NCBI RefSeq assembly: GCF_963931295.1
Contig: NZ_OZ007001.1
Location: 744,001 to 808,000 of the forward strand
Direction of reading: 5' to 3'
DNA length: 64,000 nucleotides
From: an uncultured Mailhella sp.
Lineage (GTDB): Bacteria; Desulfobacterota; Desulfovibrionia; Desulfovibrionales; Desulfovibrionaceae
The stretch's first letter is position 1, and each line of letters opens with the position of its first letter. The notes below the pieces were generated by a model, which worked only from the letters and a program-made list of their open reading frames with translations, ran no database searches and was not told where the DNA came from. This document shows positions 43,843 to 53,923 of this stretch, in pieces. The position numbers were made by a program, and so were the translations under genes.

Positions 43843-46800
43843 ATGGTAAGACGCATTTATGTAGAGAAAAAGCCCGCCCTCCGACACGAGGCCGGAGCGA
43901 TTCTCGGAGAACTCCGCACCCTGCTCGGCATCTCTTCCCTGACCGGTCTGCGGCTCGTCAACCGCTACGACGTGGAAGGTCTGGACGAAGACGTGTTTCA
44001 GCGCGCGGTGAAAACCGTGTTTTCCGAACCGCAGGTGGACGACGCCGGCGAAACCCTGCCCGAAGGCGACTACACCGCCTTTGCCGTGGAATACCTGCCC
44101 GGTCAGTTCGATCAGCGGGCCGATTCCGCGAGTCAGTGCATCCAGCTCATGACCCGGGGCGAACGCCCCGCCGTGCGCACGGCGCGCGTGTTCCTGCTCT
44201 CCGGCGATCTCTCCGAAGCCGACGTGGAAAAGATCAAGCGCTACCTCATCAACCCCGTGGAAGCGCGCGAAGCCGGCCTTGATCCCGTGGAAACCCTGCG
44301 CGTGGAATACGAAGTGCCCACCAGCGTGAGCACCGTGGAAGGCTTCACCACGCTCGACGAAGCCGGTCTTTCCGCCCTGCTCGATCAGCTCGGCCTCGCC
44401 ATGGACCTCGATGACCTCAAGTTCCTGCAGGCCCATTTCCGCGACGAGGAAAAGCGCGATCCCACCATCACCGAAGTGCGCGTGGTGGACACCTACTGGT
44501 CCGATCACTGCCGCCACACCACCTTCTCCACCCACATCGACGGCGTGGAAATTCTGGACGAAAAAACGCTGGCCGCCTATGAGCGCTACCTTGCCGCCCG
44601 CAGGGAAGTGTACGGCGAAGAAAAGGCGGCCCTGCGTCCGCAGACCCTCATGGACATGGCCACCATCGCCGCCAAGACCCTGAAAAAGCGCGGCCTGCTC
44701 GGCAACATGGATCAGAGCGAGGAAATCAACGCCTGCTCCATCCACGTGACCGCCACCGTGGACGGCGAAGAGCAGGACTGGCTGCTCATGTTCAAGAACG
44801 AAACCCACAACCATCCCACCGAAATCGAACCCTTCGGCGGCGCGGCCACCTGCATAGGCGGCTGCATCCGCGATCCGCTCTCCGGCCGCGCCTACGTCTA
44901 TCAGGCCATGCGCGTCACCGGCTGCGGCGATCCGCGCACGCCCGTTTCCGAAACCATTCCCGGCAAGCTCCCCCAGCGCAAGCTCGCCCAGACGGCCGCC
45001 TCGGGCTATTCCTCCTACGGCAACCAGATAGGTCTTGCCACGGGCATGGTTTCCGAAGTCTACCATCAGGGCTACGTGGCCAAGCATCTGGAAGTGGGCG
45101 CCGTGGTGGCCGCGGCTCCGGCCGTCAACGTGGTGCGCAAGCGTCCCGAACCCGGCGACGTGGTCATTCTGCTCGGCGGACGCACCGGCCGCGACGGCAT
45201 CGGCGGGGCCACCGGCTCCTCCAAGAGCCACAACCGCAAGTCCCTCGTCACCATGGCCTCGGAAGTGCAGAAGGGCAACGCGCCCGAAGAACGCAAAATC
45301 CAGCGCCTGTTCAGAAACGGCGACGTCACCCGCCTCGTCAAGCGCTGCAACGACTTCGGCGCGGGCGGCGTTTCCGTGGCCATAGGCGAACTCGCCCCCG
45401 GCCTTGAAATCCGTCTCGACGCCGTGCGCAAGAAGTACGAAGGCCTCGACGGCACCGAACTCGCCATTTCCGAATCGCAGGAACGCATGGCCTGCGTGGT
45501 GGCCGCCAAGGACGCCCCCGCCTTCATCGAAGCCGCGGAAAAGGAAAATCTCGAAGCCTATCAGGTGGCCGTGGTCACGGAATCTCCGCGCATGGTCATG
45601 AACTGGCAGGGCAAAACCATCGTCGATCTTTCCCGCGCCTTCCTCGACACCAACGGCGCATCCAAGCACACCCGCGTGCGCGTGGAATCCAAGGACCGCT
45701 CCGCCCTCGACGCCCCCGCAGCCTCCAGCCTGCGGGAAACGGCCTCCAGCCTCAAATGCGCCTCGCGCCGCGGCCTTGCCGAACGCTTCGACTCCACCAT
45801 CGGCGCAGGTTCCGTGCTCATGCCCTTCGGCGGCGTGCGTCAGCGCACGCCCGCGCAGGTCATGGCCGCGCTGCTGCCCGTGCTGCCCGGACACGAAACC
45901 AGAGATTGCTCCGTCATGGCCTGGGGCTTCGACGCCGATCAGATGAGCGTCGATCCCTACGAAGGCGCGTACCGTTCCGTGGTCACGTCCGTCGCCCGCC
46001 TCGTCGCCGCAGGCTGCGACTACCGCAAGGCCTATCTCACCCTGCAGGAATACTTTGAAAAGCTCCGCGACGAGCCGGAACGCTGGGGCAAGCCCTTTGC
46101 CGCGCTCCTCGGCGCGCTCGACGCGCAGCTCGATCTCAACGTGGCGGCCATAGGCGGCAAGGACTCCATGTCCGGCTCCTTCCTCGACATGGACGTGCCC
46201 CCCACCCTCATTTCCTTTGCCGTAGCTCCGGCCAAAACCGACGACGTGCTCTCGCCCGAATTCAAGGAGGCCGGACACCCCGTCTGCCTGCTCGCGCCCG
46301 CCTCGGCAGACGCCGAAGGCTTCAAGGCCTGCTGGGACGCCTTTGCCGCCCTGCACGCCGCAGGCAGGGTGAAGGCCGCCTGGGCCGTGGAAAACAGCGT
46401 GGCCGAAGCGATCATGAACATGTCGTTCGGCAACGGCATCGGCTTTGAGTCCTGCGCCGACATCGACTGGCATCGTCCCATGCCCGGAGCCATCGTGGCC
46501 GAACTGACCGAAGAGAGCGGCCTGCGCCTCGGCGTCACCACGGAAAAGGCCGTGATCAGCCTCGGCTCGGACAGCGCCTCCATCGAGGAACTGCTCGCCC
46601 TGAACGAAGGCGTGCTGGAAGACATCTACCCGAACCGCACCGCGAAGGACGAAGCCTCCGTGCCGCTCATCACCTCGGACAGGCAGCCCGCGGCCAGACC
46701 CCGCACGGGCTCGGCCAGACCGCGCGTGGTCATTCCCGTGTTCCCCGGCACCAACTGCGAATACGACAGCGCCCGCGCCGTCATGCGCGCCGGTCTCGAA

Positions 46801-47517
46801 CCGGAAATCATCGTGCTGCGCAACCAGTCCGCGGCCGAGGTTTCGGAATCGGCCGCGCGCTTTGCCCGCGCCGTGCGCGAAAGCCAGATCATCTTCGTGC
46901 CCGGCGGCTTCTCCGGCGGCGACGAACCCGAAGGTTCCGGCAAGTTCATCACGGCCTTCTTCCGCAATCCCGAAGTGACCGACGCCACCATGGATCTGCT
47001 CAAGCAGCGCGACGGCCTCATGCTCGGCATCTGCAACGGCTTCCAGGCGCTCATCAAGCTCGGCCTCGTGCCCTTCGGCGAAATCATCGACACCGACGCT
47101 TCCTGCCCCACCCTCACCTTCAACGTCATCGGACGCCATCAGTCGAAAATCGTGCGCACGCGCGTCTCTTCGCGGCTCTCCCCCTGGCTGAAGAACGTGA
47201 ACACGGGCGACATCGTCTCGGTGCCCGTGTCACACGGCGAAGGCCGCTTCCTGTGCGAACCTGCGCTGCTTGAAAAGCTCAGGGCAAACGGACAGATCGC
47301 CACCCAGTACGTGGATCTCGACGGCCATCCCACCATGGACGTGGACTTCAACCCCAACGGCTCCGTCTGGGCCGTGGAAGGCATCACTTCCCCGGACGGA
47401 CGCGTGCTCGGCAAGATGGGACACTCCGAACGCACGGGCGCTACCCTTTACAAGAACGTGCCCGGCAACTACGATCTCCATCTCTTCGAGTCTGCCAGGG
47501 ACTACTTCAGCCTCTAG
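43843..47517 (+). CDS. purL: Phosphoribosylformylglycinamidine synthase, single-chain
   Basis: A 1224-residue enzyme that converts FGAR to FGAM with glutamine and ATP. The synthetase part holds VRVVDTYWSDHCRHTTFSTH near residue 222, LMFKNETHNHPTEIEPFGGA and GGRTGRDGIGGATGSSKSHN. The C-terminal class I glutaminase has VFPGTNCEYDSA, the nucleophile in LMLGICNGFQALIK, and His in SVPVSHGEGRF. The ATG was chosen for AAGGAT nine bases upstream; an in-frame ATG 42 bases earlier has no such site. It is the last gene of the purine cluster. Confidence 0.95.
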   Translation: MVRRIYVEKKPALRHEAGAILGELRTLLGISSLTGLRLVNRYDVEGLDEDVFQRAVKTVFSEPQVDDAGETLPEGDYTAFAVEYLPGQFDQRADSASQCIQLMTRGERPAVRTARVFLLSGDLSEADVEKIKRYLINPVEAREAGLDPVETLRVEYEVPTSVSTVEGFTTLDEAGLSALLDQLGLAMDLDDLKFLQAHFRDEEKRDPTITEVRVVDTYWSDHCRHTTFSTHIDGVEILDEKTLAAYERYLAARREVYGEEKAALRPQTLMDMATIAAKTLKKRGLLGNMDQSEEINACSIHVTATVDGEEQDWLLMFKNETHNHPTEIEPFGGAATCIGGCIRDPLSGRAYVYQAMRVTGCGDPRTPVSETIPGKLPQRKLAQTAASGYSSYGNQIGLATGMVSEVYHQGYVAKHLEVGAVVAAAPAVNVVRKRPEPGDVVILLGGRTGRDGIGGATGSSKSHNRKSLVTMASEVQKGNAPEERKIQRLFRNGDVTRLVKRCNDFGAGGVSVAIGELAPGLEIRLDAVRKKYEGLDGTELAISESQERMACVVAAKDAPAFIEAAEKENLEAYQVAVVTESPRMVMNWQGKTIVDLSRAFLDTNGASKHTRVRVESKDRSALDAPAASSLRETASSLKCASRRGLAERFDSTIGAGSVLMPFGGVRQRTPAQVMAALLPVLPGHETRDCSVMAWGFDADQMSVDPYEGAYRSVVTSVARLVAAGCDYRKAYLTLQEYFEKLRDEPERWGKPFAALLGALDAQLDLNVAAIGGKDSMSGSFLDMDVPPTLISFAVAPAKTDDVLSPEFKEAGHPVCLLAPASADAEGFKACWDAFAALHAAGRVKAAWAVENSVAEAIMNMSFGNGIGFESCADIDWHRPMPGAIVAELTEESGLRLGVTTEKAVISLGSDSASIEELLALNEGVLEDIYPNRTAKDEASVPLITSDRQPAARPRTGSARPRVVIPVFPGTNCEYDSARAVMRAGLEPEIIVLRNQSAAEVSESAARFARAVRESQIIFVPGGFSGGDEPEGSGKFITAFFRNPEVTDATMDLLKQRDGLMLGICNGFQALIKLGLVPFGEIIDTDASCPTLTFNVIGRHQSKIVRTRVSSRLSPWLKNVNTGDIVSVPVSHGEGRFLCEPALLEKLRANGQIATQYVDLDGHPTMDVDFNPNGSVWAVEGITSPDGRVLGKMGHSERTGATLYKNVPGNYDLHLFESARDYFSL

Positions 47518-48017
47518 AAACAGCGCCGGGGCGGAAAGGCTTCCGCTCCGGCTCTCCGACCGACCGGCGGCAGGACAGGTGCCGCCCGTTCTCTGATTTT
47601 CGGAACCTGTCCGCCGAACGCACGGCGTCTGCCCACTCCGACTGTCCGACACGCCGCCTGCCTCGTCCGCCCGCCCGGCGGCCCCGACAGAACGGCAGCC
47701 CCGCCTCCCCCGACGAATTCCACGCCGCAGAGGAAGCGAAGCAGGGCAAAAGCAAGGCGCAAGGGAAACGGCAAAACGATGCGACGAGCGATGATGCGCG
47801 ACGCTGAACGCTTCCCCTCGCCCCGCAAAAGGACGAGACTGCGCATTACAGGCCGCGAAACACGCGCCGCAAGCCCTCCGGCAGCCGCCGCGCCCGAGCC
47901 GCAGCCGTCGGACAAACCGTCATCAGACAAAGAAAAGCCCCGTCATCCAAAGATGCCGGGGCTTTTTCCTGACGTTTTGCAAAGCGCGGTCAATTGCCGA
48001 GCATAAACCGCGCACGC
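47518..48017. other. Intergenic region between purL and the convergent amidase gene
   Basis: No gene is supported. A hairpin without T run (CCGGGGCGGAA at 47526-47536 with TTCCGCTCCGG to 47551) follows the purL stop. The bidirectional terminator near 47933-47966 lies at the right. A short open frame across that terminator is probably noise. Confidence 0.55.
47933..47967. terminator. Bidirectional intrinsic terminator
   Basis: AAAAGCCCCG (47933-47942) pairs with CGGGGCTTTT (47957-47966), and an inner CATC/GATG stem has a CAAA loop. It ends both purL-side and amidase-side transcripts. Confidence 0.88.
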
Positions 48018-49304
48018 CTACTTGCCGAGCAGACTCCGCGCATAGGCGTGAATGCCGTTGGCAAGCCCCTGCGCCAGTCGCTGCCTGTGCTTGCTGCTCT
48101 TCAGGCGCGAGGCTTCCTTCGTGTTGGTGGAATATCCCAGTTCCACCAGCACGCTGGGCATGGAGGAACCCACCAGCACGAAAAACGGCGCGCCCTTCAC
48201 TCCGCCGTCGCGGGTGGAGACTCCGTTTCTTTTCAGGTAGCTCAGCGTGTTTTTCTGTATGCGGTCCGCCAGACGACGCGATTCCGTGGTGCGCGCGCCG
48301 GTCAGAATTTCCGTGAGTATCTTGTCCATGTCGCCGAGACGCCCGCTGTCGGCGTTTTCCACCGTGGCCAGACGACTCACCGAACTGCTGCGGGCAAAAT
48401 CCAGAATGTAGGTCTCAAGGCCGCTGATGCCGGTATTTTCCGACGCGTTCACGTGAATGGAAATGAAAAGATCGCCCTTGTTTCTGCGGCTGAAATCCAC
48501 GCGTTCCGACAGCGACACCCACTTGTTGCCCGTGCGGGTGAGATGCACCTTGTAGCCGAGCTTCTCCAGAATGGTCTTCAGGCGCCTCGCCACGTCGAGA
48601 TTGACGTCCTGCTCCACCACGCCGTTGTGCATTGCGCCGGGATCGCGCCCGCCGTGCCCCGGATCAATGATGATGGTGCGCACGGAAAGACCGAGCTGGG
48701 CGGCAAGCCTGTGCGCGCCTGCGCCGCTGGGCGGTCGGCTGACCGTGGTCGTTTCCCTGGCGCTTTCCTTTTGACCTGCGGGCGCTCGGGCGTTCTTGCC
48801 GCTCTTGTCCATCTCCTCGCGGTACACGGCGGCTATCTTGGCGTGATCGGCGCGAAAATAGCGCCGCGCAATGTGTTCCAGATGCACCCGGGCCTTTTTC
48901 TGATCGTTCAAAAGCTCGTTGTACACCACGGCCGCACGAAAAAGCGCGTCGTCGGCGAGCGCGCTTGACGGAAACTTCTTTGCCGACTGCTCGTACACGG
49001 AAGCCGCCTTGCGGGCGTCCACCGCGGACTTCGTTACTCTGGCCTTTTCCTCAAGGGCCACGCCGCTGCGAAAAAGCGCGGCAACGCGCAGATTCCATTG
49101 AGGATTATTGTCATAGACCTTGCGGAATTCATCGGCGCAGGCCTGCCAGGAATTCGCTCCGGGACTGCCCTTCTGAAGACGGGCAAGCTGAGCCTTGGCC
49201 CTTTCATAATCGGGCGGATTGGCGGCCAGAGCCCCGGCGGACAGGCAGAAAAACAGACAGCAGGCCAGGCAGACGAGAAAAAAGAGGCGGCGTTTCTGGG
49301 ACAT
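48018..49304 (-). CDS. N-acetylmuramoyl-L-alanine amidase (AmiC/Amidase_3 type)
   Basis: A 428-residue periplasmic zinc amidase that cleaves the peptide from MurNAc during cell separation. Residues 1-28 are a signal peptide. About 30-160 is a TPR-like helical region (YERAKAQLARLQKG...). The amidase domain starts near 205 with TIIIDPGHGGRDPGA (His ligand), then NGVVEQDVNL (Glu ligand), FISIHVNAS (His) and VLVELGYSTNTKEA (catalytic Glu). I start at the ATG giving MSQKRRLFF because a promoter-like pair lies over the earlier ATG at 49331; that longer start remains possible. It is convergent with purL. Confidence 0.9.
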   Translation of the reverse strand: MSQKRRLFFLVCLACCLFFCLSAGALAANPPDYERAKAQLARLQKGSPGANSWQACADEFRKVYDNNPQWNLRVAALFRSGVALEEKARVTKSAVDARKAASVYEQSAKKFPSSALADDALFRAAVVYNELLNDQKKARVHLEHIARRYFRADHAKIAAVYREEMDKSGKNARAPAGQKESARETTTVSRPPSGAGAHRLAAQLGLSVRTIIIDPGHGGRDPGAMHNGVVEQDVNLDVARRLKTILEKLGYKVHLTRTGNKWVSLSERVDFSRRNKGDLFISIHVNASENTGISGLETYILDFARSSSVSRLATVENADSGRLGDMDKILTEILTGARTTESRRLADRIQKNTLSYLKRNGVSTRDGGVKGAPFFVLVGSSMPSVLVELGYSTNTKEASRLKSSKHRQRLAQGLANGIHAYARSLLGK

Positions 49305-49329
49305 GAAGTAAATACCGAAATTTTTTTCC

Positions 49330-49358
49330 ATTGTTCAGCACACCTGTTCCTCTGTCAA
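49330..49358 (-). promoter_or_regulatory. Candidate promoter of the amidase gene
   Basis: On the minus strand TTGACA (49358-49353), a 17-bp spacer and AACAAT (49335-49330). Transcription would start near 49322, downstream of the first possible ATG, which supports the shorter amidase start. Confidence 0.45.
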
Positions 49359-49857
49359 TGGAAAAACGTCATTTGTAACAAAAAGCCCGGCGCACAGGCG
49401 ATTTCAGGAATGAAAAGCCGAAAGAGACCGCGACGCGTCAAAGCAAACGCCCTCCGCCTGATGAACAAAACGCCCCCGTTCGAAAGATCAGACCGTCCGA
49501 CGGGCCTTGTCGTGCCGGCACGCCGACATCCCGAGATCCGCACGACATAACAATGTCCCCCTCGCCTAACGCCCCGCATTCCCCGTCCGACAGCGTTCCA
49601 CGAAGGCTTTTGCCGTGCTTTGCCCGCGCTCCCTTGTTTCGGGTCTGTCCCGCAGCGGCTGCCACGCCGCTCTCCGCTTGGTCCTCCACGGCGACAGGCA
49701 GAGCGCCGAACGCAACGCGCCGCCCGAAGGCCTGTGCCGCAAACGCAGCTCCTTGCCCGGCAGAGCGCGAACGAAGCACACAACATCTTCCCGGAAGGAA
49801 TCCCTTTACCTCTCACATGAAAATCTTCTGAAAATTTTCCACATGCAGTTTTTTGAC
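49359..49857. other. Intergenic region upstream of tRNA-Gly
   Basis: About 500 bp between the divergent amidase and tRNA genes. No gene is supported: frames on either strand are Arg/Ala/Pro-rich and lack any domain. The last 50 bases are AT-rich and lead into the tRNA promoter. Confidence 0.5.
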
Positions 49858-49886
49858 TTGACAGAGTCCGGCTTCTTTTATAAAAG
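49858..49886 (+). promoter_or_regulatory. Promoter of tRNA-Gly
   Basis: TTGACA at 49858-49863, a 17-bp spacer, then TAAAAG at 49881-49886 (or TATAAA at 49879-49884 with a 15-bp spacer). The transcript would begin about ten bases before the tRNA. Confidence 0.7.
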
Positions 49887-49900
49887 ACGTCTGTTCGCAA

Positions 49901-49978
<78 letters not shown>

Positions 49979-49991
49979 GCAAGTCATCATG

Positions 49992-50022
49992 AAGGCCCGT
50001 TTTCTACGGGCCTTTTCTTTTT
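49992..50022 (+). terminator. Intrinsic terminator of tRNA-Gly
   Basis: AAGGCCCGT (49992-50000) pairs with ACGGGCCTT (50006-50014), followed by TTCTTTTT. Confidence 0.9.
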
Positions 50023-50403
50023 GCATTCCTCTTTTCTATTCTGCTCCGTCTTCACAACAGCCGACGCCTTTCCCTGTTGCAGAACAAGATTCGCCGTTTT
50101 TGCGCTTCCGTTGCCCGAATCCGACCCTTCGCACCAGAAAACCTGCTTCGGGCCTGCCGTTTCCGTGACGGCTGCTCTCAGCCCGCCTGTAAATCCTTCA
50201 CCGCGCCCGTGCGCCCCGCGACGCTGCGTCGATGCCGACGCTCCCGCGCGCCTGAATACGGCTCTTCCGCATCATTTTCCGGGGAGACATGTACACGACG
50301 AAGCCTGACTGTCCAAAAGGCGCTCCGCAGCTGCCGTCATCCCAAACGCGACCCAAACCGACAACGCCTCCTCCGCGCCGCCGTTCCCCCGTCCGAAAGC
50401 AAT
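50023..50403. other. Intergenic region between tRNA-Gly and the DegP-type gene terminators
   Basis: About 380 bp with no supported gene and no strong secondary structure. Its frames are Arg/Pro/Ser-rich and without family character. Confidence 0.5.
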
Positions 50404-50481
50404 AAAAAACGCGGGAAAAGGCTTCAGGACTCCTTTCCCCGCGATTAAAAAACATACGGCGGATGCAGGATCCGCCGTATG
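50404..50481 (-). terminator. Two consecutive terminators after the DegP-type gene
   Basis: On the minus strand the first hairpin (50470-50481 with 50453-50464, perfect 12 bp) is followed by six T. About ten bases further on, a second hairpin built from CGCGGG...CCTTTCCCCGCG (11 of 12 pairs) also ends in a T run. Confidence 0.85.
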
Positions 50482-50505
50482 GAAGTTTCAGCCTGTGTCA
50501 GGCGA

Positions 50506-51921
50506 TTATTTGTTGTCCAGCGACACGGTGATGAAGAAAGTATCGCCGCGACGGTTGATCTGGAGCATGACGGCGCCGCGTTCCTTGCCTTCCTTGCGCA
50601 CGATGGACACCAGTTCCTTGGCGCTGGTCACGGGCTGGAGGTTGGCGGAAAGGATGACGTCGCCGGTGCGCACGCCGGCTTCAGCCGCGGGGCCGTCGCC
50701 CTTCACGCCCACCACGAGCAGGCCCTTCACGTCGCCGGAGAGCTGGAGCGCCCGGGCGTCTTCAGGGGTAAGCGGCTTGATGCTCACGCCGAGATCGCCG
50801 CCCTCGCTCTGCTGACCGGAGCTCTGCGTGGTCGTGCTGTGAGACGAACGTTCGCCGAGCTTCACGGTGGTCTTCACTTCCTTGCCGTTGCGCATCACCA
50901 CGATGTCCACCTTGGTGTCGGGCTTGAGTCCGGCCACGCTGCGGGTCAGGGCGGAGGCGCTGTCGATGCTGGTGTCGCCCACCTTGACGATCACGTCGCC
51001 CGCACGCAGACCGGCCTTGTCGGCGGGTTCGTTGTCGAGCACGGAGCCGATGAGCGCGCCGCCCGCGCTCTTGAGGCCAAGAGCCTTGGCGGTGTTTTCA
51101 TCCACGTCCTGAATGGTCACGCCGAGCCAGCCGCGGCTCACCTTCTTGCCTTCGCGCAGATCGTTGATGACCTTGGAGGCCAGACTGCTGGGAATGGCGA
51201 AGCCTATGCCCTGACCGTTGGCGGAAATGGCGGTGTTGATGCCGATGACTTCACCGGCCATGTTGATGAGCGGGCCGCCGCTGTTGCCGGGGTTGATGGA
51301 GGCGTCGGTCTGGAGGAAGTTGTCGAAGGGACCGGCGTGGATGTCGCGGCCCTTGGCGCTCAGAATGCCGGCCGTCACGGTGTTGCTCAGGCCGAAGGGG
51401 TTGCCGATGGCCACCACCCAGTCGCCCACTTCCATGGCGTCGGAATCGCCGAAGCGGAGCACGGGCAGGGGCGTCTTGCTTTCCACCTTGAGCAGGGCAA
51501 GGTCGGTTTCGGAGTCGGTGCCCACGATCTTCGCGGGCAGGCCGTCGGACTTGTCGCCGTTGAGCTTGACGGTAATCTTGTCGGCGTCTTCCACCACATG
51601 GTTGTTGGTGACGATGTAGCCGTCGGCGGAAATGATGAAGCCGGAGCCGAGCGCGGAGCTCTTCTGCTTGGGCGCGGGCTGGCCGGGACGCATGCCGAAG
51701 GGGCCGCCGAACTGTTCAAAGAACTGATCCATGCCGGGGAAATTGAACATGCCCATGACGGGGCTTTCCACTTCCCTCTCGGTGCTGATGTTCACCACTG
51801 CCGGACCGGCGTTTTTCGCCAGCGGCACGAAATTGGGCAGCATGGGAGCCGCCGTGGCCGAAGAGGCCAGAAACATGAAACCCGTTACGGCGAGAGCCGT
51901 TTTTTTAAGGATGCCGTTCAT
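50506..51921 (-). CDS. degP: DegP/HtrA-family periplasmic serine protease
   Basis: A 471-residue Do-type protease/chaperone that degrades misfolded envelope proteins. The signal peptide ends at ATA-AP around residue 25. The catalytic triad is H108 (VTNNHVV), D140 (SETDLALL) and S214 (NPGNSGGPLIN). PDZ1 spans about 260-350 (GWLGVTIQDV) and PDZ2 about 375-465 (LGVSIKPLTPEDA). A Gly/Met/Phe-rich loop near 55-85 matches the LA loop. AAGGAG precedes the ATG. It is monocistronic with double terminators. Confidence 0.94.
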   Translation of the reverse strand: MNGILKKTALAVTGFMFLASSATAAPMLPNFVPLAKNAGPAVVNISTEREVESPVMGMFNFPGMDQFFEQFGGPFGMRPGQPAPKQKSSALGSGFIISADGYIVTNNHVVEDADKITVKLNGDKSDGLPAKIVGTDSETDLALLKVESKTPLPVLRFGDSDAMEVGDWVVAIGNPFGLSNTVTAGILSAKGRDIHAGPFDNFLQTDASINPGNSGGPLINMAGEVIGINTAISANGQGIGFAIPSSLASKVINDLREGKKVSRGWLGVTIQDVDENTAKALGLKSAGGALIGSVLDNEPADKAGLRAGDVIVKVGDTSIDSASALTRSVAGLKPDTKVDIVVMRNGKEVKTTVKLGERSSHSTTTQSSGQQSEGGDLGVSIKPLTPEDARALQLSGDVKGLLVVGVKGDGPAAEAGVRTGDVILSANLQPVTSAKELVSIVRKEGKERGAVMLQINRRGDTFFITVSLDNK

Positions 51922-52023
51922 GGGAACTCCTTGTAAATTCTTCGTTCAGGCGAAAGAAGGACTCTTGAATTCCTTGTATCCCGCAAGAGCCGTTCATGCC
52001 ATTGTAATTACGGGAGCAAAGGC

Positions 52024-52299
52024 TTACTGCGCGCCCCCCGTTCCGCCCGCTCCTCCGCCGCACGAGGAACAGTTGCCGTGGCAGGGGCTGTTGCGATTGA
52101 GTCTTTTGTCGTTCATCCAGGCCGGTCTCGGCCCTATCTTGAAGGGGAAGGCTCCCGTTTTCAGAGGGCTGGGGGCCGAAACAAGACGGGCCGTGTTCTG
52201 CGACCCGCACTTCGGGCAGCTGATGACGTCATCGTCGTCAAAAGCCAGCTCTTCAAACGTGTGCCGGCAATCTTTGCATTCAAAATCATACAGCGGCAT
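52024..52299 (-). CDS. FmdB-family zinc-ribbon protein
   Basis: A 91-residue protein with the FmdB-type zinc ribbon: MPLYDFECKDCRHTFEEL followed by ISCPKCGSQ. The tail is Gly/Cys-rich (CHGNCSSCGGGAGG) and may bind a second metal. The family is linked to regulation or metal handling, without a fixed biochemical role. GAGGAG precedes the ATG. It stands alone between degP and tilS, in the same direction. Confidence 0.9.
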   Translation of the reverse strand: MPLYDFECKDCRHTFEELAFDDDDVISCPKCGSQNTARLVSAPSPLKTGAFPFKIGPRPAWMNDKRLNRNSPCHGNCSSCGGGAGGTGGAQ

Positions 52300-52558
52300 G
52301 GCAATACTCCTCGCGAGAAAAAATGGAAGGCTTATCCTTCTCTCTGCTGCTAAATAAGCACCCTACACCAGCTGGCAAGGGTAAGGCAAAAGGTCAAAAG
52401 CGCGTCTCAGCGGGGGTCGGAAACATTCAGTAAGAAATTTCCATGAATAAAAACAGCGTATTGCGCGGTTTCTTATCAGTTTTTCCGCGCTCTCGACGTG
52501 GTTTTGTTCAATTCTTGCATAGTGTTACAGCAAAAGAACAAACGACGTATCCGCGCCC

Positions 52559-53587
52559 TCAACGACCCGGAGCGAGATGAAACCAGACGCCCGAGCCGGA
52601 AAGTTCCGCCTTCACGCCGCCGCCGAAGGAAAATCGACGCGGAAAATGTCTCCGCTCCCACGCAGCTTCCAGCGATTCCAGCGTGTCGGCCCGCGCTTCT
52701 CCCCCAAGTTTGCGCAGGGCCTCGGCCATGGCGCGCAGTCTGCCCGATTCGCCGAGCGCGGCAAGCGAAGCGTCGGAGAGAAACAGGCCGTCGTCCCGCT
52801 CTTCCAGCGCCAGAGCCCCGGTGACCGCCCAGTCGCGCTCGTCCCGGCGGGCGGCTCTCCAGAGGCGACGCACGCTTTCGTAAAACGAAGGATTCTCCGA
52901 CAGCAGCAGCGGAACCACGTCATGACGCATGCGGTTGCGCTTCCATGCGCGGCTTCGATTGGAGACGTCTTCCTGCCACGTCAGTCCGACCCGCCGCAGC
53001 AGTCCTTCAAGCTGCGCCTTCTCCAGCATGAGCAGCGGGCGCAGCACATGCCGCCCCGGCTCGTCCACAAGGCCCTTCATGCCCCCCAGCCCGGGCCACA
53101 GCGCCCCGCGGGACAAACGCATGAGCACGTCTTCCGCCAGATCTCCCACATGATGCGCCGTGAGCACCCAGCGAGAGCCCGTCGCCGCGCGGCAGGCTTC
53201 CAGAAATTCGTAGCGGGCCCGGCGTCCGGCCTCCTCCACGCCGCAGTGCTGCGCCAGAGCCAGAGCGCCCACATTCTCGCGCTTCACAAAAAACGGCACG
53301 CCGAACCGACGGCAAAGCTCCCCCGCCGCCTGCGCCTCCGCCGCGCTCTCCGCCCGGAGACCGTGATCAAGATGCGCCGCAAACAGCGATACGCCGAGCA
53401 TGCCGCGCAGCGCGCAGAACACCGTGAGCAGCGCCGTGGAGTCCGCCCCGCCGGACAGCGCCACCACCAGCCTCCTGCCCCGGATGTCCGCGCCGAGTTC
53501 CTTCTCCACAAAACGCGCCGCCCCGAGCGCCAGACGCGCATCGCACGCCTCCAGATCCTTCAGAGAAAACAATGCACGCGCCGTCAT
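52559..53587 (-). CDS. tilS: tRNA(Ile)-lysidine synthase
   Basis: A 342-residue enzyme that converts C34 of the CAU-anticodon tRNA-Ile to lysidine, so that it reads AUA. The PP-loop SGGADS is at residues 45-50. AAHLDHGLR near 70 and LTAHHVGDLAEDVLMRL near 140 are also characteristic. The C-terminal domain is short, as in compact TilS forms. AAGGAG precedes the ATG. It is essential in most bacteria. Confidence 0.94.
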   Translation of the reverse strand: MTARALFSLKDLEACDARLALGAARFVEKELGADIRGRRLVVALSGGADSTALLTVFCALRGMLGVSLFAAHLDHGLRAESAAEAQAAGELCRRFGVPFFVKRENVGALALAQHCGVEEAGRRARYEFLEACRAATGSRWVLTAHHVGDLAEDVLMRLSRGALWPGLGGMKGLVDEPGRHVLRPLLMLEKAQLEGLLRRVGLTWQEDVSNRSRAWKRNRMRHDVVPLLLSENPSFYESVRRLWRAARRDERDWAVTGALALEERDDGLFLSDASLAALGESGRLRAMAEALRKLGGEARADTLESLEAAWERRHFPRRFSFGGGVKAELSGSGVWFHLAPGR

Positions 53588-53923
53588 GAAAGAACTCCTT
53601 GGGAGATAAAAGAGGCGGGGGAAAACCTTTTGAGAAAGGGCCCTTCCCCCGAGCCTCGTCCTCCTTCCTAAAACTTTTAATGGAGGGGGTAAATTCTTTA
53701 AATGGGGAGGGAACGGTTGGGGAAACCCGGTTTCGCCGCAGGCTCGTTTCGTCGGCAGGAAGAACGACAGGAGGAAAACCCCGTGCGCAAAACGCGGAGA
53801 ACGGCGGTTCAGGCTCCAGTCGGCCGGCTGAAAAACGCCGCGCGCAAAACTTGGATAACAGGGTTCCCGAATCCAGCCTGCGGGCTTGCTCCCCCCCGTG
53901 CGCGAAACGCCGGACAGCAGCGT
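53588..53923. other. Intergenic region with a hairpin and degenerate direct repeats
   Basis: No gene is supported. A nested hairpin spans 53617-53650 (GGGGGAA...TTCCCCC with an inner CCTTT/AAAGG). Three degenerate units beginning CCGTGCGCAA, CCGCGCGCAA and CCGTGCGCGA start at 53781, 53838 and 53896, a spacing of 57-58 bp, and each runs on through a GTTC-containing segment. Confidence 0.5.

Noticed and set aside
47779..48006. Small plus-strand frame between purL and the amidase
   Set aside because: It reads through the bidirectional terminator and has no family or ribosome-binding site.
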